58,038 bases of DNA, taken from positions 1 to 58,038 of the forward strand of contig JBFGJY010000006.1 of the NCBI GenBank assembly GCA_041576975.1. Direction: 5' to 3'. The stretch is from JBFGJY01 sp041576975 (GTDB taxonomy: Bacteria > Pseudomonadota > Gammaproteobacteria > UBA4575). Below the pieces are notes generated by a model. That model had not been told where the DNA came from, did no database searches, and saw nothing but the letters and a program-made list of their open reading frames with translations. A program made the position numbers and the translations under genes. Positions 8,436 to 16,849 of this stretch are shown one piece after another (positions within the stretch are counted from its first letter, which is position 1; each line of letters starts with the position of its first letter).

Positions 8436-9338
8436 ATGGAAAAGCCATATATTCTACATATGTTCACCCCAGCAAAAAATTTAAGTCCATTCGATGTAAA
8501 CATGGCGATAGATGCAGGTTGGGATAATGCAGTGGGCTATACCAATGTTGAGAAAGAAGAAGTACAAGCATTGGTTCAAGATGCAATATTTTCACGAGGT
8601 CCAACCGGAGTAAAGCGCACGGGGATATTTCTAGGCGGGCGTGATATGCATCTTGCGATGGATATGATGGAAATATGTCAAGAATCGATGGTGCCGCCAT
8701 TTGAAGTTTCATGTTTTGCTGATCCCAGCGGTGCGTTTACTACTGCTGCTGGTATGGTGGCATGTGTAGAACAGGCATTAAGAGATAAATTTGATACTGA
8801 TTTAAAAGGTAAGTGTGTAGTTGTTATGGGTGGAACCGGTCCAGTAGGATCTACCGCAGCTGTCCTTGCTGCCAAAGCAGGCGCCGATGTGAAAATAATG
8901 GGGCGTAAAAAAGATAAATCACAACGAGTAGCCGCACTATGTAATAGCGAATACGGAGCAGATTTAATCGGCATTAAAGGTGAGGCCAACGATATGATCG
9001 ATGGTGTGATACAAATTGCAGATGTTGTCTTAGCCGCTGCCGCCGCGGGTGTGCAAGTCATTTCTGAAAAACACATCGAGACTTCGGGTGGTTTAAAAGT
9101 AGCTGCTGATGTCAATGCTGTACCACCTTCAGGCATTGCTGGTTTAGATTTAATGGGCGACTGTGAGCCTATAAAAGGCTCAAAGAGTGGGGCGGTAGGG
9201 ATTGGAGCATTGGCGATCGGCAATGTTAAATATCAAACTCAACATAAGCTTTTGCAAGAAATGCGTGATTCTGACAAACCCATCTATCTACACTTCGAGC
9301 GTGCATTCGAGATAGCTAGGGAGATTGTGCAAGGATAA
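8436..9338 (+). CDS. mtdB: NAD(P)-dependent methylene-H4MPT dehydrogenase
   Basis: 300 residues. Oxidises methylene-H4MPT to methenyl-H4MPT in formaldehyde oxidation. Diagnostic features are the N-terminal MEKPYILHMFTPAKNLSPFDVNMA block with the FDVNMAxDAGWD motif, TGIFLGGRDMHLAMDM, and a Rossmann nucleotide-binding loop VVMGGTGPVGSTAA at about residues 129-142. Length is typical for MtdB/MtdA. It differs from folate-dependent FolD. A clear ribosome-binding region (AAGAGAGAAA) lies before the ATG. The following ATP-grasp gene starts inside its last codons. Core reaction of the island, acting between Fae and Mch. Confidence 0.95.
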   Translation: MEKPYILHMFTPAKNLSPFDVNMAIDAGWDNAVGYTNVEKEEVQALVQDAIFSRGPTGVKRTGIFLGGRDMHLAMDMMEICQESMVPPFEVSCFADPSGAFTTAAGMVACVEQALRDKFDTDLKGKCVVVMGGTGPVGSTAAVLAAKAGADVKIMGRKKDKSQRVAALCNSEYGADLIGIKGEANDMIDGVIQIADVVLAAAAAGVQVISEKHIETSGGLKVAADVNAVPPSGIAGLDLMGDCEPIKGSKSGAVGIGALAIGNVKYQTQHKLLQEMRDSDKPIYLHFERAFEIAREIVQG

Positions 9339-10461
9339 GCATATATATCTCGTCGTTGCCACATCGGGCAGAGCCATTGCCCAAGCGCTTAAAGCAGGTG
9401 GACACACTGTAGCCGTAGTCGATGGATTTGCAGATATGGATACTTGTGTTGCAGCAGAAGTCTGTAAAAAAATTCCACGCACGAAATTTGGCCTTGATGC
9501 ATGCGAAGTTTTGCAAACAATTGATAAATTGCAAAACCAATATATGTTTGATGGGTTATTGTATGATGCTGCTCTAGAATCCAATCCTGATTTGCTTGAT
9601 GCTATTCCTATTGATAATGTGATTGGAAATTCAAGTCAGTCTCTTCGACAATGTAAAGATCCAAAAGTCTTTTTCTCTACTTTAGACCAATATGCAATAC
9701 CATATCCAGAAATTAGCTTTAAGCCTATCCAAGATTTAGCAGACACTTGGTTAATTAAACATGCAATGAGTTCAGGTGGATTTGGGGTTAGTGTTTATCC
9801 GAAAGGGATTGATTCAGATCAAGAAGTATATTTTCAGAGAAAAATCAATGGTATTAATATTTCATTAACATTCCTTGCTAATGGCCTTGAATTAAAACCA
9901 CTGGGCTTTAATACATTGTGGTGTGAAGCACTTGGCGAATGTACTCCATATGCTTATTCAGGCGCAATTAATAGGGTTGATTTAACAGAACAACAACAAG
10001 ATTCAGCAATTAATTATGCAACGACACTTAGTCGTGAATTTAAATTGGTAGGTTTAAATAGTATTGATTATATTTTAATAGATAATTGTATTCGCGTGCT
10101 CGAAATAAATTCACGTATACCTGCAACATTTGAATTATATGAAACGAAGCAAGGTGATTTGATTAGAGAGCACATCGAAGTATGTATGACAGCTAAATTT
10201 GCGTCATCTCAAAGAAATCAACTTTTGCGAGCCCATACGATCGTCTATGCGCCTGAATTAATTCATGTGCCAACAAATTTCGCATGGCCTTTGTGGACTG
10301 CAGATCGCCCACATCCAGAAGAGGTGATCCATAAACATCAACCCATATGTAGTGTATTTGCTGGAGGTAAAAATGTAGCCCAAGTGCGCGAGATGATACA
10401 TACTCGCAAAAAAACAATTATTAAAAAGTTAACTATAGCGAATAAAAATTATAATAAATAG
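9325..10461 (+). CDS. ATP-grasp carboligase of the COG2232 type (methylotrophy island)
   Basis: 378 residues, starting at TTG 9325 inside the end of mtdB (14-nt overlap), which implies translational coupling. No later in-frame ATG would keep the N-terminal strand. An N-terminal Rossmann-like part (LVVATSGRAIAQALKAGGHTV) leads to the ATP-grasp core: LIKHAMSSGGFGV as the glycine-rich loop, VYFQRKINGINISL as the second strand pair, and VLEINSRIPATFELYE with the metal-binding Glu/Asn. ATP-grasp enzymes join a carboxylate to an amine through an acyl phosphate. A homologous ATP-grasp gene is typical of methylotroph C1 islands. My inference is a peptide-like step in methylofuran or pterin side-chain assembly. 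Substrates are not visible from the sequence. Confidence 0.82.
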   Translation: MCKDKHIYLVVATSGRAIAQALKAGGHTVAVVDGFADMDTCVAAEVCKKIPRTKFGLDACEVLQTIDKLQNQYMFDGLLYDAALESNPDLLDAIPIDNVIGNSSQSLRQCKDPKVFFSTLDQYAIPYPEISFKPIQDLADTWLIKHAMSSGGFGVSVYPKGIDSDQEVYFQRKINGINISLTFLANGLELKPLGFNTLWCEALGECTPYAYSGAINRVDLTEQQQDSAINYATTLSREFKLVGLNSIDYILIDNCIRVLEINSRIPATFELYETKQGDLIREHIEVCMTAKFASSQRNQLLRAHTIVYAPELIHVPTNFAWPLWTADRPHPEEVIHKHQPICSVFAGGKNVAQVREMIHTRKKTIIKKLTIANKNYNK

Positions 10462-10476
10462 ATAAGGGAATTAAAG

Positions 10477-11427
10477 ATGGCGAATATCAGTGTTAATGAA
10501 CTCGCAAAACCGTTAGTGCAAAAGCTCATGTCTAAGAGTGATGCCTTAAGAATAAAAGTAGGGCAATTTTCCAACGGCGCTACTTATATCGATGCTGGAA
10601 TAGATTGTGTAGGGGGACTCGAAGCCGGTAGGATAATTGGTGAAATTTGTATGGGAGGATTAGGTACGGTAACACTATTTCATGCAACAGCGGTCAGCGA
10701 TTGGCCATTATCACTGCATGTACATACCTCTCACCCAGTGTTGGCATGTCTAGCGAGTCAATATGCAGGCTGGAGTTTATCACATGAAAAATTTCATGCC
10801 TTAGGTTCAGGTCCTGGACGTGCTATGGCTCTAAGAGAACCTATATTTGAAGAGCTGGGCTATCAAGACAAATGCGATACCGCTACGTTCGTGCTTGAAG
10901 TAGACCAACTACCACCAATCGAGTTGATCGATAAAATTGCCGATATTTGCAAGTTGGCGCCCGCTGCATTGAATTTTATTTTTACTCCTACTCGTTCGAT
11001 TGCAGGTTGTATGCAAGTCGTATCTCGTGTCTTAGAAGTAGCAATGCATAAAACTCATGAGCTAGGATTCCCCTTAGATAATGTCTTAGATGGCTCAGCA
11101 AGTGCGCCTTTATCTCCGCCCATACCCGACTTTGTCGAAGCCATGGGTCGTACAAATGATGCCATTTTATTTGCTGGTAGAGTACAACTGTTTGTTCAAG
11201 GCGATATTGCTGCAGCTGAAAAACTTGCACAAGAGCTACCTTCTAGTGCGTCACGTGACTATGGGAAACCATTTGCGCAGATCTTTAAAGACTATGAATA
11301 TGACTTTTTCAAAATCGATCCAATGCTTTTTAGTCCAGCATCCGTAATGGTTACTGCAGTAGACAGTGGTAAGACTTTTCGAGGTGGAAAACTAGATCCT
11401 GGCTTATTGGACAAATCTTTTTCTTAG
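10477..11427 (+). CDS. mch: methenyl-H4MPT cyclohydrolase
   Basis: 316 residues, normal for Mch. Hydrolyses methenyl-H4MPT to formyl-H4MPT in the cytoplasm, the step after MtdB. Characteristic stretches are GATYIDAGIDCVGGLEAGR at about 29-47, CMGGLGTV, HTSHPVLACLASQYAGWSL and GSGPGRAMA. The cysteine and glycine-rich motifs are in the usual order. It follows the COG2232-type gene by 15 bp with ribosome-binding site AAGGGAA, and precedes the RimK-like gene by 2 bp, so mtdB to the RimK-like gene is a single tight operon. Confidence 0.96.
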   Translation: MANISVNELAKPLVQKLMSKSDALRIKVGQFSNGATYIDAGIDCVGGLEAGRIIGEICMGGLGTVTLFHATAVSDWPLSLHVHTSHPVLACLASQYAGWSLSHEKFHALGSGPGRAMALREPIFEELGYQDKCDTATFVLEVDQLPPIELIDKIADICKLAPAALNFIFTPTRSIAGCMQVVSRVLEVAMHKTHELGFPLDNVLDGSASAPLSPPIPDFVEAMGRTNDAILFAGRVQLFVQGDIAAAEKLAQELPSSASRDYGKPFAQIFKDYEYDFFKIDPMLFSPASVMVTAVDSGKTFRGGKLDPGLLDKSFS

Positions 11428-11429
11428 TA

Positions 11430-12344
11430 ATGTCAAGACATATTGCAATTTTCACTGACGACCCTGGTTGGCATGGTGCAGAATTACACAAAGCATTTAG
11501 CATCAAAGGCTATAAATGCACAAATGTTTCCTTAACTGACTGCAGCTTTGAAATAGGTATTGATAAAAAAAGTTTATTGATACCTGGTTTCGAGGAGTGC
11601 CCGCCGGATGGTGTATTTGTACGTGGTGTACCCGGTGGTTCCTTAGAAGAAGTAGTTTTTTATCTGGATATTCTGCATGCACTGCGGGTACTAAATGTTC
11701 TTGTTTACAATGATGCGCGTGCTATTGAGCGTAGTGTAGATAAAGGTATGACTAGTTTCTTGCTGGAACAAGCAGAAATTTCGACTCCAGCTACTTGGAT
11801 TGGAAATAATGTTCATAAAGCATATTCATTTATACGTAATCAGTTAGATCTTGGTTATAAAGTAGTTGCGAAGCCACTTTTTGGTTCTCAAGGTAAAAAT
11901 CTACAGTTAATTGGCAAACCAGATGATATTGCTGATTTTACGATTTATAACAAAATCTATTACCTGCAACGTTTTATCAAGACTGGATCGAACGACGCCC
12001 ATGATTGGCGGTTATTTGTTATTGGAGATCAAGTGATTGCTGCCATGAGAAGAGAGAGTAGCGACTGGATTAGTAATGTAGCCAATGGCGGGAAATGTTA
12101 TCCAGCAGTAATGGATGACCAGTCTACTAAAATTGCTAAAGACGCTGTGAGAACGGTCGATATGTACTACGGTGGTGTAGACATGATGCGTGACATTAAT
12201 GGCAAATTATGGATAACGGAGGTGAATAGTATACCCGCTTGGAAAGGATTGCAGAGTGTTAGCAATACTAATGTCGCAGAACTGCTTGTTGAGCATTTTA
12301 TAACTTGTTTAAATGCACGATCCAATTTCGATGTAGCAAGTTAA
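11430..12344 (+). CDS. RimK/MptN-like ATP-grasp ligase
   Basis: 304 residues. The pattern matches RimK-family ligases: an N-terminal Rossmann part (HIAIFTDDPGWHGAELHKAF), DARAIERSVDKGMTSFLLEQA before the ATP-grasp domain, VVAKPLFGSQGKNL as the glycine-rich loop (about 151-164), RLFVIGDQVIAAMRRES, and ITEVNSIPAWKGLQ with metal-binding Glu/Asn. In methanogens MptN of this family adds glutamate to tetrahydrosarcinapterin precursors. Methylotrophs make a shorter pterin but a polyglutamylated methylofuran, so the target here may be the furan cofactor. That is inference. It begins 2 bp after mch. Confidence 0.83.
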   Translation: MSRHIAIFTDDPGWHGAELHKAFSIKGYKCTNVSLTDCSFEIGIDKKSLLIPGFEECPPDGVFVRGVPGGSLEEVVFYLDILHALRVLNVLVYNDARAIERSVDKGMTSFLLEQAEISTPATWIGNNVHKAYSFIRNQLDLGYKVVAKPLFGSQGKNLQLIGKPDDIADFTIYNKIYYLQRFIKTGSNDAHDWRLFVIGDQVIAAMRRESSDWISNVANGGKCYPAVMDDQSTKIAKDAVRTVDMYYGGVDMMRDINGKLWITEVNSIPAWKGLQSVSNTNVAELLVEHFITCLNARSNFDVAS

Positions 12345-12390
12345 TGTGAATAAATTTATTTCTTCAATTGCCTAGTTTTAATTGAAAACT

Positions 12391-13620
12391 ATGAGCTTAT
12401 TTCAAATCTCTTAACTTTTATTAAGCTTCGCGGCAGTATTTGCGTATCTAAACTATAGATTTATAAAGTTACCAACCACAATTGGAATTATGTTGTTGAG
12501 TTTGGTTTTATCTTTAGCGCTTATTTTATTTGGGGAAATAGGTGTTACTTTAGAAGATCACGCGACGAAGATTGTCAGCAGTATCGATTTTAATCAAGCA
12601 TTGTTACACGGCATGTTAAGTTTTTTACTATTTGCTGGCGCATTACACGTCAATATTAATGACTTAAGAGAGCAAAAATGGGTAATAGGTACACTTGCAA
12701 CGATAGGAGTGATTATTTCAACATTCATCATAGGCACGAACATTTATTATTTGATGCAATGGTTAAACATACCGGTTGCATATACATATTGCTTAGTTTT
12801 TGGTGCGCTGATCTCTCCAACCGATCCCATTGCTGTGATGGGCATACTAAAAGTTGTTGGGGCACCTAAGACATTAGAAACAAAAATTGCTGGAGAATCA
12901 TTATTTAACGACGGTGTAGGTGTAGTTGTATTTCTTGCATTACTTAGTGTAGCAACAGGTAGTGGTGAAATGACAACTTCACATATTGTTGGTCTGTTCG
13001 CTCTTGAATCTATTGGCGGAGTGCTTTTTGGTCTTGGTTTGGGCTTTGTCGGATTTCTAATGTTGCATGGAGTAGACAATTATCAAGTTGAAGTGTTAAT
13101 TACATTGGCATTAGTTTCGGGTGGCTATACCTTGGCTGAAGCTACGCATGTTTCCGCTCCCATTGCAATAGTTGTGGCAGGATTATTTATTGGTAATAAA
13201 GGCAGGATGCTTGCGATGTCAGATAACACTCGTGAACGGTTAGATGATTTCTGGGAATTAATAGATGAAATTTTAAATGCTGTATTATTCTTATTGATTG
13301 GTTTAGAAATCTTAATCCTTACTTTTACAAAGCAATTCATGGTTGCAGGCTTGTTTGCTATTCCAATTGTGTTGTTTGCAAGATGGGTATGTGTGGGTAC
13401 ACCTATTCAAATTATGAAAAAATTTAGGACATTTTTCCCTATGCGACAACAATATTAACGTGGGGAGGGTCTGCGCGGTGGAATCTCTGTAGCCCTTGCC
13501 TTATCAATTCCTCCTGGGCCAGCTCGTGAACCGTTGCTGGTTATTACTTATTTTGTGGTTGTTTTTTCAATCCTCGTTCAAGGACTTACGATTAAGAAAG
13601 TCTTGGCCTTGACACAATAA
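12391..13620 (+). pseudogene. CPA1-type Na+/H+ antiporter, disrupted by one stop and two frameshifts
   Basis: Reading from ATG 12391 gives MSLFQIS, then TAA at 12412-12414, then a continuous antiporter sequence in the same frame (FAAVFAYLNYRFIKLPTTIG ... GALISPTDPIAVMGIL ... GESLFNDGVGVVVFLALL ... SAPIAIVVAGLFIGNKGR). Near 13432-13440 (a T-run followed by CCC) the frame shifts, and homology resumes as PYATTILTWGG. It shifts again at the G-rich run 13463-13470 and continues as LRGGISVALALSIPPGPARE to TAA 13618-13620. An undamaged relative would be about 410 residues. The longest surviving frame is 12490-13458. Lesions two and three sit in homopolymer runs, so sequencing error is possible, but the early stop is independent of them. 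Confidence 0.85.
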
Positions 13621-14016
13621 TAATAATCATGCTGATTAAAACTATTAACTGAAATTTGTAGAACTTTAAGTTAATAGTTTATCCCCAAAATAGCTAATAA
13701 CCTCATTGTTTGAGAACCTGCCGCTAAATCTAATGTCATTTTAGTAATGACTGTAGTTAATCCATTCCAGGTAATATCAAATAGACTATCACTATTGCCA
13801 TAAACCAATGTAATTTATATAGCCATTCGCCAATCCTGAAAAATATCTCTGAATGAGGATGGGTGGGAATTGCTTGAGTCAGATTTATTGTGAAATAATT
13901 TGAGGTTAAAAGTGATACTAAAACTGACTACATTTTTACGTTTATTAAAACTTGATGTGTATACCTTTTAACTCATTGCAAATAATTATGTTAGGTTTTT
14001 AAAAAATTTTAGGCCC
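13621..14016. other. 396-bp gap without a supported gene
   Basis: AT-rich spacer between the broken antiporter and the CitG-like gene. It contains a perfect 12-bp inverted repeat (13639-13650 with 13669-13680). On the minus strand there is a 56-codon open stretch (13927-13757) whose translation includes a hydrophobic segment (LHWFMAIVIVYLILPG) but has no start codon. It may be the remnant of a membrane protein. Nothing else is recognisable. Confidence 0.5.
13639..13680. repeat. 12-bp perfect inverted repeat
   Basis: AAACTATTAACT at 13639-13650 pairs with AGTTAATAGTTT at 13669-13680, with an 18-nt loop. It lies 18 bp after the stop of the antiporter remnant and could be its old terminator, although no T-run follows. 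Confidence 0.6.
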
Positions 14017-14865
14017 ATGGATGAGTTAAATTCTTTGCACCAAAAACTATTCGATCTATATAAACAAGCATGTTGGTTAGATGTTCGGGCAATCAAACCT
14101 GGAAATGTTGGGTTCCATTCAGGTTCTGATGAATTGCTGGTAGAGGATTTTCTGCGCAGTGCGGAGGCCAGTGTAGAGCCCTTGGTGACACCCAAACTTG
14201 AATTGGGTGAGCGTATTTATCATGCTGTTCGAGCGACACATCAGACCGTGGGTACTAATACAAATCTCGGTATCATTTTACTGATCTCGCCATTAATTCA
14301 GGCCAGTCTTATCAGATTGTGTGAACAGTCACTCGAGGACTCCTTGAGAGCGGTCTTAGAGAAATCTACTGTCAAGGATGCAAGACATGTCTATCAAGCA
14401 ATTCGTTTAGCAGAACCCGGGGGGATGGGCTTGAAAAAAGATCAGGATTTATCTGAAGAACCAACTGTAACTCTCTTAAATACAATGAAAATTGCAGCTT
14501 CATGGGATCGAATTGCTGATCAATATTCAAACAATTTTTATGATATTTTTCATTTTGGAGTTCCGCGATACGCTGCCTTGTTAAAACGGTGGCAAGATGA
14601 GCGTTGGGCCACTACAGGATTATTTCTGAGCTATTTGGCGCAATTCCCAGATAGCTTGATTGAGCGTAAATATGGAATGTTAAAAGCACGAGAAATTAGT
14701 GATATGATCACCCCGCTTGAGAAGGAGCTCTGCCGTTCGGACACACCGGGTAGGTACGAAGCGCAATTACTGAAGATTGATGGCCATCTCAAGCGTGACC
14801 GAATCAACCCGGGAACCACAGCGGATCTTACGGTGGCTAGCATATTTGCGGCTGGCTTAGGGTAG
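14017..14865 (+). CDS. CitG/MdcB-like protein of the H4MPT island
   Basis: 282 residues resembling the triphosphoribosyl-dephospho-CoA synthase (CitG/MdcB) family: DVRAIKPGNVGFHSG at the N-terminus (usual ARPGNVS motif), then VGTNTNLGIILLISPLI, the family's TNTNLGxxLL motif, then EPGGMG. CitG proteins transfer a phosphoribosyl-type group to dephospho-CoA. In methylotrophs a CitG-like ORF is a constant member of the methanopterin islands (called orf5 in the Methylobacterium literature, as far as I recall). Its exact reaction there is unclear, but transfer of a ribosyl phosphate to a pterin precursor is plausible. Start ATG 14017 has no strong ribosome-binding site. The base composition is visibly less AT-rich than its neighbours. 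Confidence 0.82.
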   Translation: MDELNSLHQKLFDLYKQACWLDVRAIKPGNVGFHSGSDELLVEDFLRSAEASVEPLVTPKLELGERIYHAVRATHQTVGTNTNLGIILLISPLIQASLIRLCEQSLEDSLRAVLEKSTVKDARHVYQAIRLAEPGGMGLKKDQDLSEEPTVTLLNTMKIAASWDRIADQYSNNFYDIFHFGVPRYAALLKRWQDERWATTGLFLSYLAQFPDSLIERKYGMLKAREISDMITPLEKELCRSDTPGRYEAQLLKIDGHLKRDRINPGTTADLTVASIFAAGLG

Positions 14866-14893
14866 TTGTGAGGCGGTGGCAAGGGTCAGTTCT

Positions 14894-14923
14894 TTGCACA
14901 CGATAATCCAGGGAGGATATAAG
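14894..14923 (+). promoter_or_regulatory. candidate sigma70 promoter for fae
   Basis: TTGCAC at 14894-14899, an 18-nt spacer and TATAAG at 14918-14923. The predicted start near 14930 puts the downstream palindrome at about +10 to +25. Inferred from consensus only. Confidence 0.45.
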
Positions 14924-14939
14924 CGGACGTATTGTCTGC

Positions 14940-14955
14940 AGTTTGTCGACAAACT
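14940..14955. promoter_or_regulatory. perfect 16-bp palindrome in the fae leader
   Basis: AGTTTGTCGACAAACT is its own reverse complement. It lies 23 bp before the fae start and just downstream of a promoter-like sequence. Position and perfection fit an operator for a dimeric regulator. No copy was seen upstream of fhc or mptG. Confidence 0.5.
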
Positions 14956-14978
14956 AAAAATGAAAACAGGAGAAAATA

Positions 14979-15506
14979 ATGGCATTAATTAACAAAACAA
15001 TGGTCGGAGAGTCACTCGTAAATGATAACGACCCTTCCGGCACGATGGCAGAGATTGCGCACATCGACTTAATGATCGGACCGCGTGGATCTGCAGTCGA
15101 GACTGCATTTTGTAATGGCTTGGTGAACAATAAAGACGGCTTTTCGACTCTTCTGGCTGTTATTGCACCAAATTTGCCTACTAAGCCAAACACTATCATG
15201 TTCAACAAAGTCACCATCAAAGGTGCTGAGCAAGCAGTACAAATGTTTGGTCCTGCTCAGATGGCAGTTGCTAAAGCAGTTGCTGACTGTGTTGAAGATG
15301 GCACCATTCCAGCGGACGAAGCAGATGACGTATTCATATGCGTAGGTGTCTTCATTCACTGGGAAGCAAAGAGCAACGAAGCTATTTATGAAAACAACTA
15401 CAAAGCAGTAAAAGAATCGATAGAGCGCGCGGTTAAAGACGAGCCTAAAGCATCAACTGTTGTTGCACAAAAAGATAGCGCGGAGCATCCTTTCAAGGGC
15501 TTCTAA
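14979..15506 (+). CDS. fae: formaldehyde-activating enzyme
   Basis: 175 residues. Catalyses condensation of formaldehyde with H4MPT to methylene-H4MPT, the entry point of the pathway, and is normally one of the most abundant proteins in methylotrophs. The sequence matches Fae throughout: VGESLVNDNDPSGTMAEIAHIDLMIGPRGSAV (the catalytic His is in AHIDL), AFCNGLVNNKDGFSTLLAV, KPNTIMFNKVTIKG, and the HWEAKSNEAIYENNYKAVKE tail. The ribosome-binding site ACAGGAGAAAA is strong, the gene has its own promoter-like region, and a terminator follows, so it is likely a separate highly expressed unit. Confidence 0.97.
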   Translation: MALINKTMVGESLVNDNDPSGTMAEIAHIDLMIGPRGSAVETAFCNGLVNNKDGFSTLLAVIAPNLPTKPNTIMFNKVTIKGAEQAVQMFGPAQMAVAKAVADCVEDGTIPADEADDVFICVGVFIHWEAKSNEAIYENNYKAVKESIERAVKDEPKASTVVAQKDSAEHPFKGF

Positions 15507-15528
15507 GCATTTTTTAAGGTAAAGCATG

Positions 15529-15560
15529 AAATGCCTCGGCCAGTCCGAGGCATTTTTTTT
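15529..15560 (+). terminator. strong rho-independent terminator of fae
   Basis: An 11-bp perfect stem (AAATGCCTCGG 15529-15539 with CCGAGGCATTT 15545-15555), a 5-nt loop, and a T-run to 15560. Confidence 0.92.
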
Positions 15561-15583
15561 GGCGAGCACACATTTCTTATATA

Positions 15584-16849
15584 ATGCCAGGTGCAAAAGT
15601 TTCTAGTATTCAAAATCAATTTTTTAATATGCAATGTCTTGATTGTGAAAAAGAAGTTGGCAGTCAACTGACCAATGAACATCTATTCGCTTGTAGTGGA
15701 CTAACACTACAAGAGTATTCCATACGTCATCACTTACCGTTAGATCTGTTACTAAACGCAGAACAGATTAACCAGGTGGATGATATTTCTGCCTATCAAC
15801 AACCAAATAAAATCACTAATCGACTTGTGCAGGACATCATTGCTGGATTGCATATGGCGCAGGCAATGAAAAGAGAAGGTGAATTTACGGTTATCAGTTT
15901 AGGAGTACGTAGGCTCGAACAATTGCTTTGGTACCTGAAATCATTGCAGTCAGTAGGGTTTCAATATAGGCAGGAATATTTTTATGAAAATGCGAGTCAT
16001 CGAGTGATCGCTAAAAATAGTTTGAAAGTACCAACAGTGTATTTGCCGCCCATGATTGTCCACTCTTCAGCGGAATCATTTTTACAGCAAATCACTGTGT
16101 TAATTGCGCATATTGGAGAAATTCATGCAGGGTATTTGTTTATTGATTTTCCTCTATGTGAGGATGCAATAAGAGTCGAAGATGAACTCGCACGTAACTA
16201 TCAAATTCGCTTAAAGCATCTTTCTGAATCCGTATACAAAAATGGACAATTGGTCAGATGTGAGACGCTAGAAGATACTGCACGTTTGTTACATCTCATT
16301 TCTACGCACCTTAAGGAAATTCCTAATGCGTGTGAGAGGTTTTTTGAGTCACATGATCAAGCAACTGTAGTTAAAGAGCTAGTATTTGATTCAGCACATT
16401 TTATTACAGATCATCCTGACAAATGCGTTAATTTACATGGTGGTCGTTATGCAATAAATGTCAAAATTAAAGATCATATCGATGCGCTTACTGGTTTTGT
16501 CGTTGACTATGGATATTTAAAACGCATTGTTAAGCAAAAAATTGTTGACGATTTAGATCATCATAATTTGAATTATGTAGCACCAGAATTGTGTTGGCGA
16601 TCTAGTACAGAATTACTGAGCATCTTTATTTGGGAAAGATTGATAGAATATCTTCCAGGACTCACAGAGTTACAAATTTTTGAAACATCACAATCACATT
16701 GTTGTTATAAGGGACCTAGCTTACAAGAGCTACAAACGCATGGGCGCAGCGCATTATTAAAATATTTTACTTCAGAAGATTTAGGTAAATCGCAACTGCG
16801 CACTTTATTGAGTAAAGATATACAACATCGATTAAAAGTTATTGGCTGA
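15584..16849 (+). CDS. zinc-finger / unknown domain / PTPS-like fusion protein
   Basis: 421 residues. N-terminus: C18-x2-C21-x11-H33-x3-C37 followed by GLTLQEYSIRHHLPLD, like the Ros/MucR zinc finger with its GLTxxEYR segment. Middle (about 70-255): mixed alpha/beta, not recognised. C-terminus (about 264-377): a 6-pyruvoyl-tetrahydropterin-synthase-like domain with FDSAHFI (H272), KCVNLHGGRYAINV (C281, H285), FVVDYGYLKRIVKQKI, LDHHNLN (D326, H327) and FET near residue 367. PTPS normally has CxxxHGH with three zinc histidines; here the last His is Gly287. A role in making or checking the pterin part of H4MPT is a reasonable inference. Start 15584 sits on a TATAAT; ATG 15629, just before the zinc finger, is an alternative. 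The 3' end overlaps the HisA-like gene by 11 bp. Confidence 0.78.
   Translation: MPGAKVSSIQNQFFNMQCLDCEKEVGSQLTNEHLFACSGLTLQEYSIRHHLPLDLLLNAEQINQVDDISAYQQPNKITNRLVQDIIAGLHMAQAMKREGEFTVISLGVRRLEQLLWYLKSLQSVGFQYRQEYFYENASHRVIAKNSLKVPTVYLPPMIVHSSAESFLQQITVLIAHIGEIHAGYLFIDFPLCEDAIRVEDELARNYQIRLKHLSESVYKNGQLVRCETLEDTARLLHLISTHLKEIPNACERFFESHDQATVVKELVFDSAHFITDHPDKCVNLHGGRYAINVKIKDHIDALTGFVVDYGYLKRIVKQKIVDDLDHHNLNYVAPELCWRSSTELLSIFIWERLIEYLPGLTELQIFETSQSHCCYKGPSLQELQTHGRSALLKYFTSEDLGKSQLRTLLSKDIQHRLKVIG

Noticed and set aside
8678..9223. 181-codon frame on the minus strand of mtdB
   Set aside because: Shadow of the strongly supported mtdB; Ala/Pro/Thr/Ser-rich composition without a known motif.
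13757..13927. 56-codon open stretch on the minus strand with a membrane-like segment
   Set aside because: No start codon, flanked by stops, short. Mentioned only as a possible remnant.
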